This document shows, piece by piece, positions 21,092-30,053 of a stretch of DNA of 64,000 nucleotides. The translations under genes and the position numbers were made by a program. Below the pieces are notes generated by a model. The model was given only the letters and a program-made list of their open reading frames with translations, searched no databases and was not told the origin of the DNA. Each line of letters opens with the position of its first letter. Within the stretch, counting starts at the first letter, position 1. The DNA comes from Pseudothauera rhizosphaerae (lineage in GTDB: Bacteria; Pseudomonadota; Gammaproteobacteria; Burkholderiales; Rhodocyclaceae), in the NCBI RefSeq assembly GCF_004801305.1, contig NZ_SSOD01000007.1, positions 62,001-126,000 of the forward strand. Reading direction: 5' to 3'.

Positions 21092-21679
21092 ATGCCGCAC
21101 CCCTGCACCAGGCGCCATGCGCCGGCCGCCCTGCTCGCCGCCAGCCTGCTCGCCGCCGGTTGCGCCACACCTCTCGCCATCCATACGCCGGCCGCCGAAC
21201 GCCCCCTCGCAGCCGGCTTTACGCTCGAAGGCCGCCTGTCGGCGAGCGACGGCGCCAGCGCAGCCAGCGGCCGGCTCGAATGGCAACACCAGGCCGACGG
21301 CGACCGCTGGACGGTACTCAGCCCCCTCGGGCAAATCGTCGCCCAACTGGAGCGCGACCGCCACGGCGCGCTGCTGCGCACCGCCGACGGCCGCCGCTAC
21401 GCCGCCGCCAATGCGGACGAGTTGCTCCCCCAGGTGCTCGGCGTCGACGCCCCGGTCGCGCTGCTGCCCGCCTGGGTGCAGGCCGCGCCCGGCCCCCATG
21501 GCGAGGTCCGCGCGCGCGACGCCCGCGGCCGTCCGGCGCTGGTCGTCGACACCGGCTGGCGCATCGAATACCCCGAGTACGCCGCGGACGATCCCGCCGC
21601 CCCGCCGCGCCGCATCGACCTCTCCCGCGGCGACGCCCGCCTGCGCCTGATCATCGACCACTGGACCCCCGCGCCGTGA
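21092..21679 (+). CDS. lolB: Outer-membrane lipoprotein receptor LolB
   Basis: Receives lipoproteins from the carrier LolA and inserts them into the outer membrane. 195 residues with a type II signal peptide and lipobox LLAAGC (lipidated Cys24), then the LolB beta-barrel region with FTLEGRLSASDG, WTVLSPLGQIVAQLE and the late GWRIEYPEY. The stop overlaps ispE as GTGA; the lolB-ispE-tRNA-Gln-prs order is conserved in many beta- and gammaproteobacteria. Confidence 0.92.
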   Translation: MPHPCTRRHAPAALLAASLLAAGCATPLAIHTPAAERPLAAGFTLEGRLSASDGASAASGRLEWQHQADGDRWTVLSPLGQIVAQLERDRHGALLRTADGRRYAAANADELLPQVLGVDAPVALLPAWVQAAPGPHGEVRARDARGRPALVVDTGWRIEYPEYAADDPAAPPRRIDLSRGDARLRLIIDHWTPAP

Positions 21680-22527
21680 GTCTCCCCCCCGACACCTTGA
21701 ACGCCTGCCTCGCGCCGGCCAAGCTCAACCTGTTCCTGCACGTCGTCGGGCGCCGCGCGGACGGCTACCACCTGCTGCAGAGCGCCTTCCGCCTGCTGGA
21801 CTGGGGCGACCGGCTGAACTTCCGCCGCCGCGCCGACGGCCTGATCCGCCGCCTGGGCAGCGTGCCCAGCGTGGCGGAAGCCGACGACCTCGTCGTACGC
21901 GCCGCCCGCCTGCTGCAAGGCCGCAGCGGCTGTACCCTGGGCGCCGACATCGAGGTGGACAAGCAACTGCCCATGGGCGGCGGCCTGGGCGGCGGCAGTT
22001 CGGATGCGGCCACCACGCTCATCGCCCTGAACCACCTGTGGGGCACCGGCCTGGACCGCGAGGCCCTGCAGGCGCTGGGCCTGGAACTGGGGGCGGACGT
22101 GCCCTTCTTCATCTACGGCCGCGATGCCTTCGTCGAAGGCGTGGGCGAGCGCCTGCAGGCGCTCGAACTGCCCGGGGCGTGGTACGTCATCGTCTCTCCC
22201 GGCGTCGTCGTGCCGACCGCGGAAATTTTCTCCGCGGGGGAGTTGACGCGAAATACCGAACCCATCAAAATTGCGGACTTCGCAGCGAGCACCACCCGAA
22301 ACGACTTGCAGCCCGTGGCATGCAACCGTTACCCGGAAGTGGCCGCAGCAATCGACTGGCTGGCGCGGTTTGCGCCGGCGAGAATGACCGGTTCCGGTGC
22401 CTGTGTGTTCGCACAGGTCGCAGCAGAAGCCGATGCCCAGCGCATCGTCGAAAGCTGCCCGGCGCGATGGAAGGCGTGGAAAGCACGCAGCCTGCCGCGA
22501 CACCCGCTCTTCGATCTGGTCGGTTGA
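21676..22527 (+). CDS. ispE: 4-diphosphocytidyl-2-C-methyl-D-erythritol kinase
   Basis: Fourth enzyme of the MEP isoprenoid pathway; phosphorylates CDP-methylerythritol. 283 residues of the GHMP kinase family with APAKLNLFLHVVGRRADGYH, the ATP-binding PMGGGLGGGSSDAA and the C-terminal MTGSGACVFA. The GTG start at 21676 overlaps the lolB stop. Its presence shows that the MEP route operates here, which matters for the RuBisCO-like/cupin pair at 37.6-39.2 kb. Confidence 0.96.
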   Translation: MSLPPDTLNACLAPAKLNLFLHVVGRRADGYHLLQSAFRLLDWGDRLNFRRRADGLIRRLGSVPSVAEADDLVVRAARLLQGRSGCTLGADIEVDKQLPMGGGLGGGSSDAATTLIALNHLWGTGLDREALQALGLELGADVPFFIYGRDAFVEGVGERLQALELPGAWYVIVSPGVVVPTAEIFSAGELTRNTEPIKIADFAASTTRNDLQPVACNRYPEVAAAIDWLARFAPARMTGSGACVFAQVAAEADAQRIVESCPARWKAWKARSLPRHPLFDLVG

Positions 22528-22545
22528 GCTGTCGAACAGGTTTCT

Positions 22546-22622
22546 TGGGGAGTCGCCAAGTTGGTCAAGGCACCGGATTTTGATTCCGGCATTCGAGGGT
22601 TCGAATCCTTCCTCCCCAGCCA
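22546..22622 (+). tRNA. tRNA-Gln (anticodon TTG)
   Basis: A 77-base cloverleaf including an encoded CCA end. The acceptor stem pairs TGGGGAG with CTCCCCA, the anticodon loop reads CTTTTGAT-like sequence inside a CCGGA/TCCGG stem, giving TTG, and the T-arm has GGTTCGAATCC. It is very close to enterobacterial tRNA-Gln. It lies between ispE and prs as in many proteobacteria. Confidence 0.97.
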
Positions 22623-22629
22623 GACAAAC

Positions 22630-22660
22630 CGGGCAGGCCTTGCGCCTGCCCGAGTCGTTT
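22630..22660 (+). terminator. Rho-independent terminator after tRNA-Gln
   Basis: A 9-base stem CGGGCAGGC/GCCTGCCCG with a CTTGC loop followed by AGTCGTTTTC. It lies seven bases past the CCA of the tRNA and ahead of prs. Confidence 0.65.
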
Positions 22661-22697
22661 TCGCAGCAGTCATTCTATCGGCATCGGAGATGCGGTT

Positions 22698-23648
22698 ATG
22701 CCCCACGGCAGCCTGATGGTCTTCACCGGCAACGCCAACCCCAAGCTTGCCACCGACGTGGCGCGCAGGCTGGGCATTTCCCTCGGTTCCGCCACGGTGG
22801 GCCGCTTCTCCGACGGCGAAGTGAACATCGAACTGCTGGAGAACGTGCGCGGCAAGGACGTCTTCGTCCTGCAGCCGACCTGCGCGCCCACCAACGAGAA
22901 CCTGATGGAAATGCTGGTGCTGGTGGACGCCCTCAAGCGCGCCTCCGCCGGCCGCATCACCGCCGCCATCCCCTACTTCGGCTACGCCCGCCAAGATCGC
23001 CGCCCGCGCTCGGCGCGCGTGCCGATCACGGCCAAGGTCGTCGCCAACATGCTGCAGGCCGCGGGCGTGCAGCGCCTGCTCACCATGGATCTCCACGCCG
23101 ACCAGATCCAGGGCTTCTTCGACATTCCGGTGGACAACGTCTATGCCGCGCCGGTGCTGCTGGCCGACCTGGACAAGCAGAAGTACGACAACCTGCTGGT
23201 GGTCTCGCCGGACGTGGGCGGCGTGGTGCGCGCGCGCGCCTTCGCCAAGCGCATGGAATGCGACCTGGCGATCATCGACAAGCGCCGCCCCAAGGCCAAC
23301 GTCTCGGAAGTGATGAACATCATCGGCGAAGTCGAAGGCCGCACCTGCGTGATCATGGACGACATCGTCGACACCGCCGGCACCCTGTGCAAGGCCGCCA
23401 GCGCGCTGAAGGAAAACGGCGCCCAGCGCGTGCTGGCCTACTGCACCCACGCGGTGCTGTCCGGTGCCGCGGTGTCGCGCATCAGCGATTCCGAACTGGA
23501 CGAACTGGTCGTCACCGACACCATCCCGCTGCGGGACGACGCCAAGGCCAGCGGACGCATCCGCCAGGTGTCGGTGGCCTCGCTGCTGGCCGACACCGTG
23601 CTGCGCATCAGCAACGAGGAGTCCGTCTCCTCGCTGTTCATGGAGTAA
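22698..23648 (+). CDS. prs: Ribose-phosphate pyrophosphokinase
   Basis: Makes PRPP from ribose-5-phosphate and ATP for nucleotide, His, Trp and NAD synthesis. 316 residues, a normal class I length. Visible motifs are [20 protein letters not shown], the catalytic flexible-loop region [29 protein letters not shown], and the PRPP-binding [13 protein letters not shown]. Downstream lies rplY, separated by two GC-rich hairpins. Confidence 0.97.
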   Translation: MPHGSLMVFTGNANPKLATDVARRLGISLGSATVGRFSDGEVNIELLENVRGKDVFVLQPTCAPTNENLMEMLVLVDALKRASAGRITAAIPYFGYARQDRRPRSARVPITAKVVANMLQAAGVQRLLTMDLHADQIQGFFDIPVDNVYAAPVLLADLDKQKYDNLLVVSPDVGGVVRARAFAKRMECDLAIIDKRRPKANVSEVMNIIGEVEGRTCVIMDDIVDTAGTLCKAASALKENGAQRVLAYCTHAVLSGAAVSRISDSELDELVVTDTIPLRDDAKASGRIRQVSVASLLADTVLRISNEESVSSLFME

Positions 23649-23658
23649 TCGAGAATTC

Positions 23659-23714
23659 GCCCGCCGGCCCCGTGCCGGCGGGCCCAACCGGCCCCGCCTG
23701 GTCGCGGGCGGGGC
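23659..23714 (+). terminator. Tandem GC-rich hairpins between prs and rplY
   Basis: Two consecutive perfect stem-loops: GCCCGCCGGC/GCCGGCGGGC (23659-23683, 5-base loop) and GCCCCGCC/GGCGGGGC (23691-23714). The second is followed by GTTTC only, so termination may be partial; they could equally be a leader or attenuator structure of the rplY message. Confidence 0.5.
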
Positions 23715-23736
23715 GTTTCAATCCAGGAGCATCACA

Positions 23737-24342
23737 ATGACCATCGAGTTCAAGGCCACCCAGCGCGAGGAACAGGGATCGAGTGCGAGCCGCCGCCTGC
23801 GTCGCGCCGGCCAACTGCCCGGCATCATCTACGGCGGCGACGTCGCCGCCCTGCCGATCACCATGGATCACAACGAGTTGTACCACCTGCTCAACAAGGA
23901 AGCCTTCCACTCTTCCGTGCTGACCGTCGACCTGGACGGCAAGAAGCAGACCGTGGTGCTGCGCGACGCCCAGTGGCACGCCTACAAGCCGCAAGTGCTG
24001 CACATCGACTTCCAGCGCGTGGACGCCACCCACAAGATCCACCTGAAGGTGCCGCTGCACTTCGCCAACGGCGAGAACAGCCCGGCCGTCAAGCTCGGCG
24101 GCGGCCTGATCTCCCACGTCATCACCGAACTGGATGTGAACTGCCTGCCGGGCGACCTGCCGACGTTCATCGAGGTGGACCTGGGCGGCCTGGAAGCCGA
24201 CCAGTCCATCCACGCCTCGCAGATCAAACTGCCTGAGGGCGTCGATCTGGTGCTCCACGGCGATGCCGACCCGGTCGTCGTCACCGTGCTGAAGACCAAG
24301 GGCGAGGCCGCTGCCGAAGAAGAAGGCAGCGCCGAAGGCTGA
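23737..24342 (+). CDS. rplY: Ribosomal protein L25/general stress protein Ctc
   Basis: 201-residue long form of bL25 (Ctc type), which binds 5S rRNA in the large subunit. The N-terminal L25 domain (about 5-95) is followed by the TL5-type C-terminal beta domain (about 100-185) and a Glu/Ala-rich tail. AGGAG lies upstream of the ATG. The order prs-rplY-pth-ychF is widely conserved. Confidence 0.95.
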   Translation: MTIEFKATQREEQGSSASRRLRRAGQLPGIIYGGDVAALPITMDHNELYHLLNKEAFHSSVLTVDLDGKKQTVVLRDAQWHAYKPQVLHIDFQRVDATHKIHLKVPLHFANGENSPAVKLGGGLISHVITELDVNCLPGDLPTFIEVDLGGLEADQSIHASQIKLPEGVDLVLHGDADPVVVTVLKTKGEAAAEEEGSAEG

Positions 24343-24380
24343 ACGCCCGTGCCCGCCCGGATCGTGGAGAGCCTTATCCG

Positions 24381-25031
24381 ATGACCGCAGCAGCCCCGCG
24401 TCTCGTCGTCGGCCTCGGCAATCCGGGCAGCGAATACACCCAGACCCGGCACAACGCCGGGTTTTGGTTTTGTGAGCGGCTCGCCGACCAGCTCGGCACG
24501 CGCTTCGCCCACGAATCGCGCTTCCACGGCCTGGTCGCCAACGCGCGCGAAGCCGGGGTCTGGCTGCTGATGCCGCAGACGTTCATGAACCGCTCCGGCC
24601 AGGCCATCGGCGCGCTGGCGCGCTTCTACCGCATCCAGCCCGCCGAGATTCTCGTCGTGCACGACGAGCTGGACATCCCGCCCGGCCAGTTGCGGCTCAA
24701 GTTCGGCGGCGGCCTCGGCGGCCACAACGGCCTCAAGGACACCTCCGCCCACCTGGGCACCAACGACTACTGGCGGCTGCGCATCGGCATCGGCCATCCC
24801 GGCGACCGCAACGAGGTGGTGAACTTCGTCCTCAAGCCCGCGCGGTGCGAGGAGCAGGCGCTGATCGACGAAGCCATCGACCGCGCGCTGCTCGCCTGGC
24901 CGAAGATCGCCGCCGGCGACTGGAACACCGCCACCCAACGCCTCAACGCCCGCCCGGCCGCACCCAAGCCGCCGAAGGCCCCGAAGGCGCCGCGCGCCCC
25001 CGACAACTCCAAGGACGAATCCACGCCATGA
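24381..25031 (+). CDS. pth: Peptidyl-tRNA hydrolase
   Basis: Releases tRNA from prematurely dropped peptidyl-tRNA. The conserved active-site elements are [18 protein letters not shown] (Asn14, His24), the [10 protein letters not shown] segment, HDELDIPPG with the catalytic Asp, and GGHNGLKD. At 216 residues it is about 20 longer than E. coli Pth owing to a Pro/Lys/Ala-rich tail ([12 protein letters not shown]). The stop overlaps ychF as ATGA. Confidence 0.96.
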   Translation: MTAAAPRLVVGLGNPGSEYTQTRHNAGFWFCERLADQLGTRFAHESRFHGLVANAREAGVWLLMPQTFMNRSGQAIGALARFYRIQPAEILVVHDELDIPPGQLRLKFGGGLGGHNGLKDTSAHLGTNDYWRLRIGIGHPGDRNEVVNFVLKPARCEEQALIDEAIDRALLAWPKIAAGDWNTATQRLNARPAAPKPPKAPKAPRAPDNSKDESTP

Positions 25032-26119
25032 GCCTCAAATGCGGAATCGTCGGCCTGCCCAACGTCGGCAAGTCGACCCTGTTCAACGCCCTCACCAAGG
25101 CCGGCATCGAAGCGGCGAACTACCCCTTCTGCACCATCGAGCCCAACGTCGGCATCGTGGAAGTGCCGGACCCGCGCCTCGCTGCGCTGTCCGAGATCGT
25201 CAAGCCGCAGCGCGTGCAGCCCGCCATCGTCGAGTTCGTGGACATCGCGGGGCTGGTCGCCGGCGCCTCCAAGGGCGAAGGGCTGGGCAACCAGTTCCTC
25301 GCCAACATCCGTGAAACCGACGCCATCGTGCATGTGGTGCGCTGCTTCGCCGACGACAACGTGGTGCACGTCTCCGGCAGCGTGGACCCGATCCGCGACA
25401 TCGAGGTCATCGACACCGAACTCGCGCTCGCCGACATGGCCACGGTGGACAAGGCCGTCACCCGCTACAAGCGCCCCGCCGCCTCCGGCGACAAGGAAGC
25501 CAAGGCGCTGGTCGCGGTGCTGGAAAAGTGCCTCGCCCAGCTCAACGAGGCCAGGCCCGTGCGCGCGCTCGACTTCAGCAAGGAAGAATGGGCGCTGCTG
25601 AGACCCTTCTGCCTCATCACCGCCAAGCCGGTGCTGTACGCCGCCAATGTGGCCGAGGACGGCTTCGAGAACAACCCGCATCTGGACGCCGTGCGCGCCC
25701 ATGCCGCCGCCGAAGGCGCCGAGGTGGTCGCCCTGTGCGCCGCCATCGAGGCCGAGATCGCCGACCTGGACGACGCCGACAAGAAGGATTTCCTGGAATC
25801 CATGGGCCTGGAAGAACCCGGCCTCGACCGCCTGATCCGCGCCGGCTACAAGCTGCTCGGCCTGCAGACCTACTTCACCGCCGGCGTGAAGGAAGTGCGC
25901 GCCTGGACCATCCACACCGGCGACACCGCACCGCAGGCGGCCGGCGTCATCCACACCGACTTCGAACGCGGCTTCATCCGCGCCCAGACCATCGCCTACG
26001 AGGACTTCATCCAGTACAAGGGCGAAGCCGGCGCCAAGGAAGCGGGCAAGATGCGTGCGGAAGGCAAGGACTACGTGGTCAAGGACGGGGACGTGCTGAA
26101 TTTCCTGTTCAACGTCTGA
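25028..26119 (+). CDS. ychF: Redox-regulated ATPase YchF (Obg family)
   Basis: 363-residue Obg-related P-loop NTPase that prefers ATP and binds ribosomes; in E. coli it modulates oxidative stress response and start-codon fidelity. Walker [12 protein letters not shown] is near residues 9-19, G3 is [14 protein letters not shown], and the C-terminal TGS domain (about 275-363) is present. The ATG at 25028 overlaps the pth stop. The 122 bases after the gene show no recognisable feature. Confidence 0.97.
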   Translation: MSLKCGIVGLPNVGKSTLFNALTKAGIEAANYPFCTIEPNVGIVEVPDPRLAALSEIVKPQRVQPAIVEFVDIAGLVAGASKGEGLGNQFLANIRETDAIVHVVRCFADDNVVHVSGSVDPIRDIEVIDTELALADMATVDKAVTRYKRPAASGDKEAKALVAVLEKCLAQLNEARPVRALDFSKEEWALLRPFCLITAKPVLYAANVAEDGFENNPHLDAVRAHAAAEGAEVVALCAAIEAEIADLDDADKKDFLESMGLEEPGLDRLIRAGYKLLGLQTYFTAGVKEVRAWTIHTGDTAPQAAGVIHTDFERGFIRAQTIAYEDFIQYKGEAGAKEAGKMRAEGKDYVVKDGDVLNFLFNV

Positions 26120-26241
26120 CCGATGCAGCCTCCGTGCGCGAGACCGGCCAGGAGTCCGCGGCTTTACGCACAAGGCTGGCGGGCGATGCAGCAACGGGAT
26201 TGCGGCCGCTCCCCAGTCCGGTTCCGGACACCGCCGCGCCT

Positions 26242-27477
26242 TCACTCCGCGGCGAGCAGGCTCTCGGCCCTGCCGCCGACGCTGTGCCGCACCCGCCATG
26301 CGAAGGCGAAGGCGCACAGCACGCCCACGCTCAGGCCGGCGAGCATGCCGAGCTGGCCGAGATGGTCGAGCATCAGCCCGGCTGCCACCGGCACCGCCAG
26401 CCGCGTCACCGTGAACAGCGTCGACTGCAAGCCGTAGTCGGAAGCGTTGCGCTGCCTGCGGGTGAAGAACATCGTCAGGCCGAACATCAGCGCCGACAGC
26501 GCGCCCATGCTCGCCGCCACCGCCAGCACGCAGCCCGTCAGCCAGCGCGGCCCGAGCTGCGCCCACACCGTCACCGACAGCAGCACCAGGGCGCACAGCG
26601 CGGCCAGCAGATAGAGGACGATCGCGCGCGCCGTCCCCAGCAGCGGCACCAGACGTCCGCCGACGAGGCTGAACAGCGCGCCGGTGACGCCGCCGGCCAC
26701 GCCCACGGTCCACGCCACCTGCTCCAGCGGCATGCCCTGGTCCAGCATCAGCGGTTTCAGATAGAGCCAGGCCGCGCCGATGAAGGGAAAGCCGATCAGC
26801 AGCAGCCAGGTCCATTGGCGCGCGCCCGGCTGGCCGAAGAAGCCGGCCCAGTCCGCCAGCACGCCCTGGGCGGCGTCCGCGGCCTCCAGCGCGGGCAGCG
26901 CGGCCCGCGCCCGCAGCGCCAGGAAGGGCAGGCAGCCGAGCGCCAGACCCAGCCCCATCAGCACGAACGGCGCCTGCCAGCCCCAGCGCGCCTGCACCAG
27001 CAGCATGAGGCCACCGCCGACGATGGCGCCGACGAACAGCGCCGCCGAGCGGATGCTGCCCGCGCGCAACTGCTCGGAGCGCGGCAGCCACTGCACGGCC
27101 AGGGCGTTCAGCGGAATGTCCGCCCAGGTGGCGGCGATGCTGATGGCGAAGGTCAGCGCGAACAGCGGCAGGCGCTGCTCGATCAGGTTGTGCCGGCCGA
27201 TCAGCCAGAACAGCGCCAGCAGCACGGCGCCCAGCAGCAGCAGCCAATGCACGAAATGCCCCCTGCCCAGCCGCAGCCGCTGCACCGGCAGCGCCAGCAG
27301 GAACTTGAACACGGCCGGCAGCGCCGCCAGCTGGAACAGCCCGATCTCCGTCCCCGACCAGCCGTGCTGGCGCATCACCAGCGGCATGCCGAACATCAGG
27401 TAGATGGCGGGCACCGCCAGCACCAGGTTCATCCAGCCGAACGCCAGTTGCAGGCCCAGCAGTCGCAGCTTCGTCAT
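26242..27477 (-). CDS. Major facilitator superfamily transporter
   Basis: 411 residues with about 12 hydrophobic segments, resembling the PAT/AmpG-like branch of the major facilitator superfamily. The start overlaps the stop of the methyltransferase gene (ATGA), so the two are co-transcribed. The location next to an AraC regulator, a TonB-dependent receptor and Fur-like boxes suggests transport of a metallophore or related small molecule across the inner membrane, either import of a loaded chelator or export. Direction and substrate are not determined by sequence. Confidence 0.82.
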   Translation of the reverse strand: MTKLRLLGLQLAFGWMNLVLAVPAIYLMFGMPLVMRQHGWSGTEIGLFQLAALPAVFKFLLALPVQRLRLGRGHFVHWLLLLGAVLLALFWLIGRHNLIEQRLPLFALTFAISIAATWADIPLNALAVQWLPRSEQLRAGSIRSAALFVGAIVGGGLMLLVQARWGWQAPFVLMGLGLALGCLPFLALRARAALPALEAADAAQGVLADWAGFFGQPGARQWTWLLLIGFPFIGAAWLYLKPLMLDQGMPLEQVAWTVGVAGGVTGALFSLVGGRLVPLLGTARAIVLYLLAALCALVLLSVTVWAQLGPRWLTGCVLAVAASMGALSALMFGLTMFFTRRQRNASDYGLQSTLFTVTRLAVPVAAGLMLDHLGQLGMLAGLSVGVLCAFAFAWRVRHSVGGRAESLLAAE

Positions 27478-28526
27478 TCTCCCTCTCCCCGCGCCTTGCG
27501 CGCGATCAGCGCGGTGACGGGCGCCACCGGAAAGCGCACGCCGTCGATCCGCTGTATGTCGATGAAACCGGCGCGCGCCAGACAGCACGCCAGTTCGCCC
27601 TCGGCCAGCACGTGCCGGCCCTGCATCCGCAACGGCAGGTAGTACTGCAGCACGCGCCAGGCGTCGCGCGCCTCGGCCCGCAGTTCGCCGTGACAGCAGA
27701 CCAGCACGCCGCCCGGCCGCATGGCGCGGCGCACGCGGTCGAGCACGTCCGGGATGTCCGGCACGAAATGCAGCACCGAGGAACACCAGACGAGGTCGAA
27801 CCCCTCTCCCAGCGCGTCGGTGGCGAGATCGCCGCCCACGGCGCTCAGGCGCCGCGACAGGCCGGCCGCGGCGATGTGCTCGCGGGCGACGGCGGCCGCC
27901 TCCTCGTACTCGAATACCACCCCGCCCAGATCCGGCTGCGCCCTGGCCGCGGCGATGGCCACCAGCCCCGGCCCGCCGCCGAGGTCCAGCAGCCGCGTGG
28001 CCTGGCGGAACTCGGGCAGCGCCGCCAGCAGGCCGACGGCCACCTCGGCGGTGACGGCGCGCTGTTCCTGCGCGATCTGGGTGCGCGCCGCCTCCGCCCA
28101 GGCGCGCCGCGCGGCGGCGGCATCCGGGTTCGCCGCCCGGCCCGCCCCGGTGCGGAGCCGGTCGCCCAGGCCGGCGCCGACCTCGCGCACGACGCGGTGG
28201 CGGAACAGCAGGGCGTCGCCGCAGTACTGCCCGGACGCCGGATCGAGATAGCGCGCCGCCACCGGCAGGTTGCGGTAGCGCGGCGCGGCGCCGTCGCGCT
28301 CCACCAGTTCCATGCCCCACAGCAGTTCCAGGACATAGCCGGCGCCGGCGGCATCCAGCGCCAGCCTGTCGGCGACTTCGCCGGGGCTGGCGTAGCCCGC
28401 CAGGTGCGCGAACAGGCCGCACTCCAGCGCCACGCGCAGGGCATCGGCGCCCACGCCGGCCAGTTGCATGTCCCAGCACGCCTGCAGGGCGTGGGGACTG
28501 GTGACGGGTTCGGGACATGGAATCAT
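27474..28526 (-). CDS. SAM-dependent methyltransferase (O-methyltransferase family 2-like)
   Basis: 350 residues. The N-terminal winged-helix dimerisation domain (about 10-95) and C-terminal Rossmann fold (about 160-340) follow the plan of acetylserotonin/hydroxyindole O-methyltransferases. The SAM site is LLDLGGGPGLVAIAAA, with motif II acidic residue in VVFEYEEA and SSVLHFVPD downstream. The ATG at 28526 is chosen because homology starts there; the frame extends 21 codons upstream without conservation. Coupled to an MFS transporter and divergent from an AraC regulator, it may modify a chelator or small molecule handled by the locus. No biosynthetic scaffold genes are nearby. Confidence 0.82.
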   Translation of the reverse strand: MIPCPEPVTSPHALQACWDMQLAGVGADALRVALECGLFAHLAGYASPGEVADRLALDAAGAGYVLELLWGMELVERDGAAPRYRNLPVAARYLDPASGQYCGDALLFRHRVVREVGAGLGDRLRTGAGRAANPDAAAARRAWAEAARTQIAQEQRAVTAEVAVGLLAALPEFRQATRLLDLGGGPGLVAIAAARAQPDLGGVVFEYEEAAAVAREHIAAAGLSRRLSAVGGDLATDALGEGFDLVWCSSVLHFVPDIPDVLDRVRRAMRPGGVLVCCHGELRAEARDAWRVLQYYLPLRMQGRHVLAEGELACCLARAGFIDIQRIDGVRFPVAPVTALIARKARGEGE

Positions 28527-28689
28527 CGCGGCTCCGGATCGCACGGATGCACGCGCGCCCGCGGCGCCCCGGGCCGGCTTCCGGCGCACGCGGGCGCACG
28601 TCCGGCGGATGCTGATGTCGATGGGGCACCGCCCCTCAGTCGATGGCGCACTGCGTTCCTCCCTTCATGACACGAAGACAAATCACAAA

Positions 28690-28746
28690 CATCGATAACG
28701 ATGCGTTTGATGATATATATATCAATGAGAATCATTCGCATCGATG
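28690..28746 (+). promoter_or_regulatory. Divergent control region with candidate Fur box and palindromes
   Basis: Between the methyltransferase and AraC genes the base composition turns AT-rich. Bases 28724-28742 read AATGAGAATCATTCGCATC, a strong match to the Fur 7-1-7 core (TGAGAAT-C-ATTCGCA). Overlapping it is a near-perfect palindrome TTGATGATATATATATCAA (28707-28725), preceded by CATCG-ATAA-CGATG (28690-28703) and followed by CATCGATG (28739-28746). The cluster could serve Fur plus the AraC protein and control transcription in both directions. Confidence 0.65.
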
Positions 28747-28800
28747 GCTATGCGAAGCGGAGTCATTCGTATGCGGAATGCGCAAATCCAGGAGAAACAG

Positions 28801-29775
28801 ATGAGCGCCTACAAGAGTTGCTGCCGCCTGACGCCCGATCAGCCGCGCGCGCTGTGTGCCCAGGACGACGGCCGGCTGCGGCTGCAGCTGCCCGACGACC
28901 TCGGCCACTGCTACACCGAATGCATGCAGCTCGAGCACGACATCCTGCTCGGCCGGCTGCACTACCACCCGGTCCGCCCGCTGATCGAGGAGAGCCTGGG
29001 TCCGCACGAAGGGCGCGTCATGGTCGTGACCGTCGGCCTGCACGGCAAGTCCGGCTATCTCGGGACGGACGCCTCCAGCCTGCTGTTCGAGGCCGGCCAC
29101 ACCACCATCAGCACCTTCCGCGCGCTGCGCGGCGAGCGCCACTATGAAGGGGGCTGCGCCGTCTCCCAACTGCGCCTGGTGATCGGCGAGGCCGCGCTGC
29201 AGAAGTACGTGGGCAGCGAGCGCGCCGACCAGATCCTGGGCAGCGGCGGCCTGCACCGGCTCGCCTTCCGCGCCAGCACCGGCGCGACCTCGGCCCATGC
29301 CTCGGCGCTGAACCGCTACATGCAGCCCTGCGTCATGGCCCAGCCCCACTGCCACCACCGCGTGGACCTGCAGATCCACGCGCTCAGCCTGCTGGCCGAG
29401 CAGTTCAACCTGCTGGCGCCGCCGCCGCCCGACTCGGCGCCGCTCACCACCGACGATCTCGAACGCATCGAGCGCGCCCGCGACATCCTCGCCCAGCAGC
29501 TGGACCAGCCGCTGACCACGGAATACCTCGCCACCAAGGTCGGCATCAACGAGAACAAGCTCAAGGAAGGCTTCCGCTACCTGTACGACAATACGCCGGC
29601 CGGCGTGCTGCTCGAACTGCGCATGCGCAAGGCCTACACCCTGCTCGAAGCGGGCCAGCAGGTCGCCCAGGCCGCCTGGCAGGTGGGCTACAAATACCCC
29701 AACAACTTCTCCGTCGCCTTCACCCGCTACTTCGGCCGTTCGCCCAAGTCCATCTTCGGCGCCAGGCGCCGGTAG
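28801..29775 (+). CDS. AraC-family transcriptional regulator
   Basis: 324 residues. The C-terminal AraC domain (about 220-320) has two helix-turn-helix units: LTTEYLATKVGINENKLKEGF and the second around AAWQVGYKYPNNFSVAFTRYFG. The N-terminal ligand domain is of the PchR-like kind known from siderophore systems. GGAG precedes the ATG by about seven bases; an ATG at 28744 lies within the regulatory region and is less likely. With candidate Fur boxes on both sides and a TonB receptor downstream, it probably activates the receptor when its metallophore is present. Confidence 0.87.
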   Translation: MSAYKSCCRLTPDQPRALCAQDDGRLRLQLPDDLGHCYTECMQLEHDILLGRLHYHPVRPLIEESLGPHEGRVMVVTVGLHGKSGYLGTDASSLLFEAGHTTISTFRALRGERHYEGGCAVSQLRLVIGEAALQKYVGSERADQILGSGGLHRLAFRASTGATSAHASALNRYMQPCVMAQPHCHHRVDLQIHALSLLAEQFNLLAPPPPDSAPLTTDDLERIERARDILAQQLDQPLTTEYLATKVGINENKLKEGFRYLYDNTPAGVLLELRMRKAYTLLEAGQQVAQAAWQVGYKYPNNFSVAFTRYFGRSPKSIFGARRR

Positions 29776-29890
29776 GCATCCTCCGCCGCACCCTTCCCGC
29801 CGGCGCTGCGCCGTTCCCCACGGCGCGGCCGGTTTCCACGCGTCCGCCGGCAACGCATAGGAAATACGCCGCTACGCATACGTATCTAAC

Positions 29891-29905
29891 TGATACGCAT
29901 TCTTA
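29891..29905 (+). promoter_or_regulatory. Candidate Fur box upstream of the TonB-dependent receptor
   Basis: TGATACG-C-ATTCTTA matches 11 of 14 arm positions of the 7-1-7 Fur pattern. It lies in an AT-rich patch (29868-29925) inside the 278-base gap between the AraC gene and the receptor, about 150 bases before the receptor start. Flanking ATACGTAT and TTCAGATAAT elements could be promoter boxes or AraC sites. Confidence 0.5.
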
Positions 29906-30053
29906 TTTATTCAGATAATCGACTCCGCCGGATGCCATCCCCCTGATGGCCTTCGTCCCCGGCCCGCGCCCGTTCGGCGCGACGGCCGCCATCCACAGCC
30001 GGGTCCGCCAAAGCGGAATGCCCCAGCCACAGATACGGAGATCGAGATTCGCC

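Noticed and set aside
22546..22622. tRNA-Gln as an integration site
   Set aside because: No integrase, direct repeat of the tRNA end or foreign DNA lies next to it; the flanking genes are the conserved housekeeping order.
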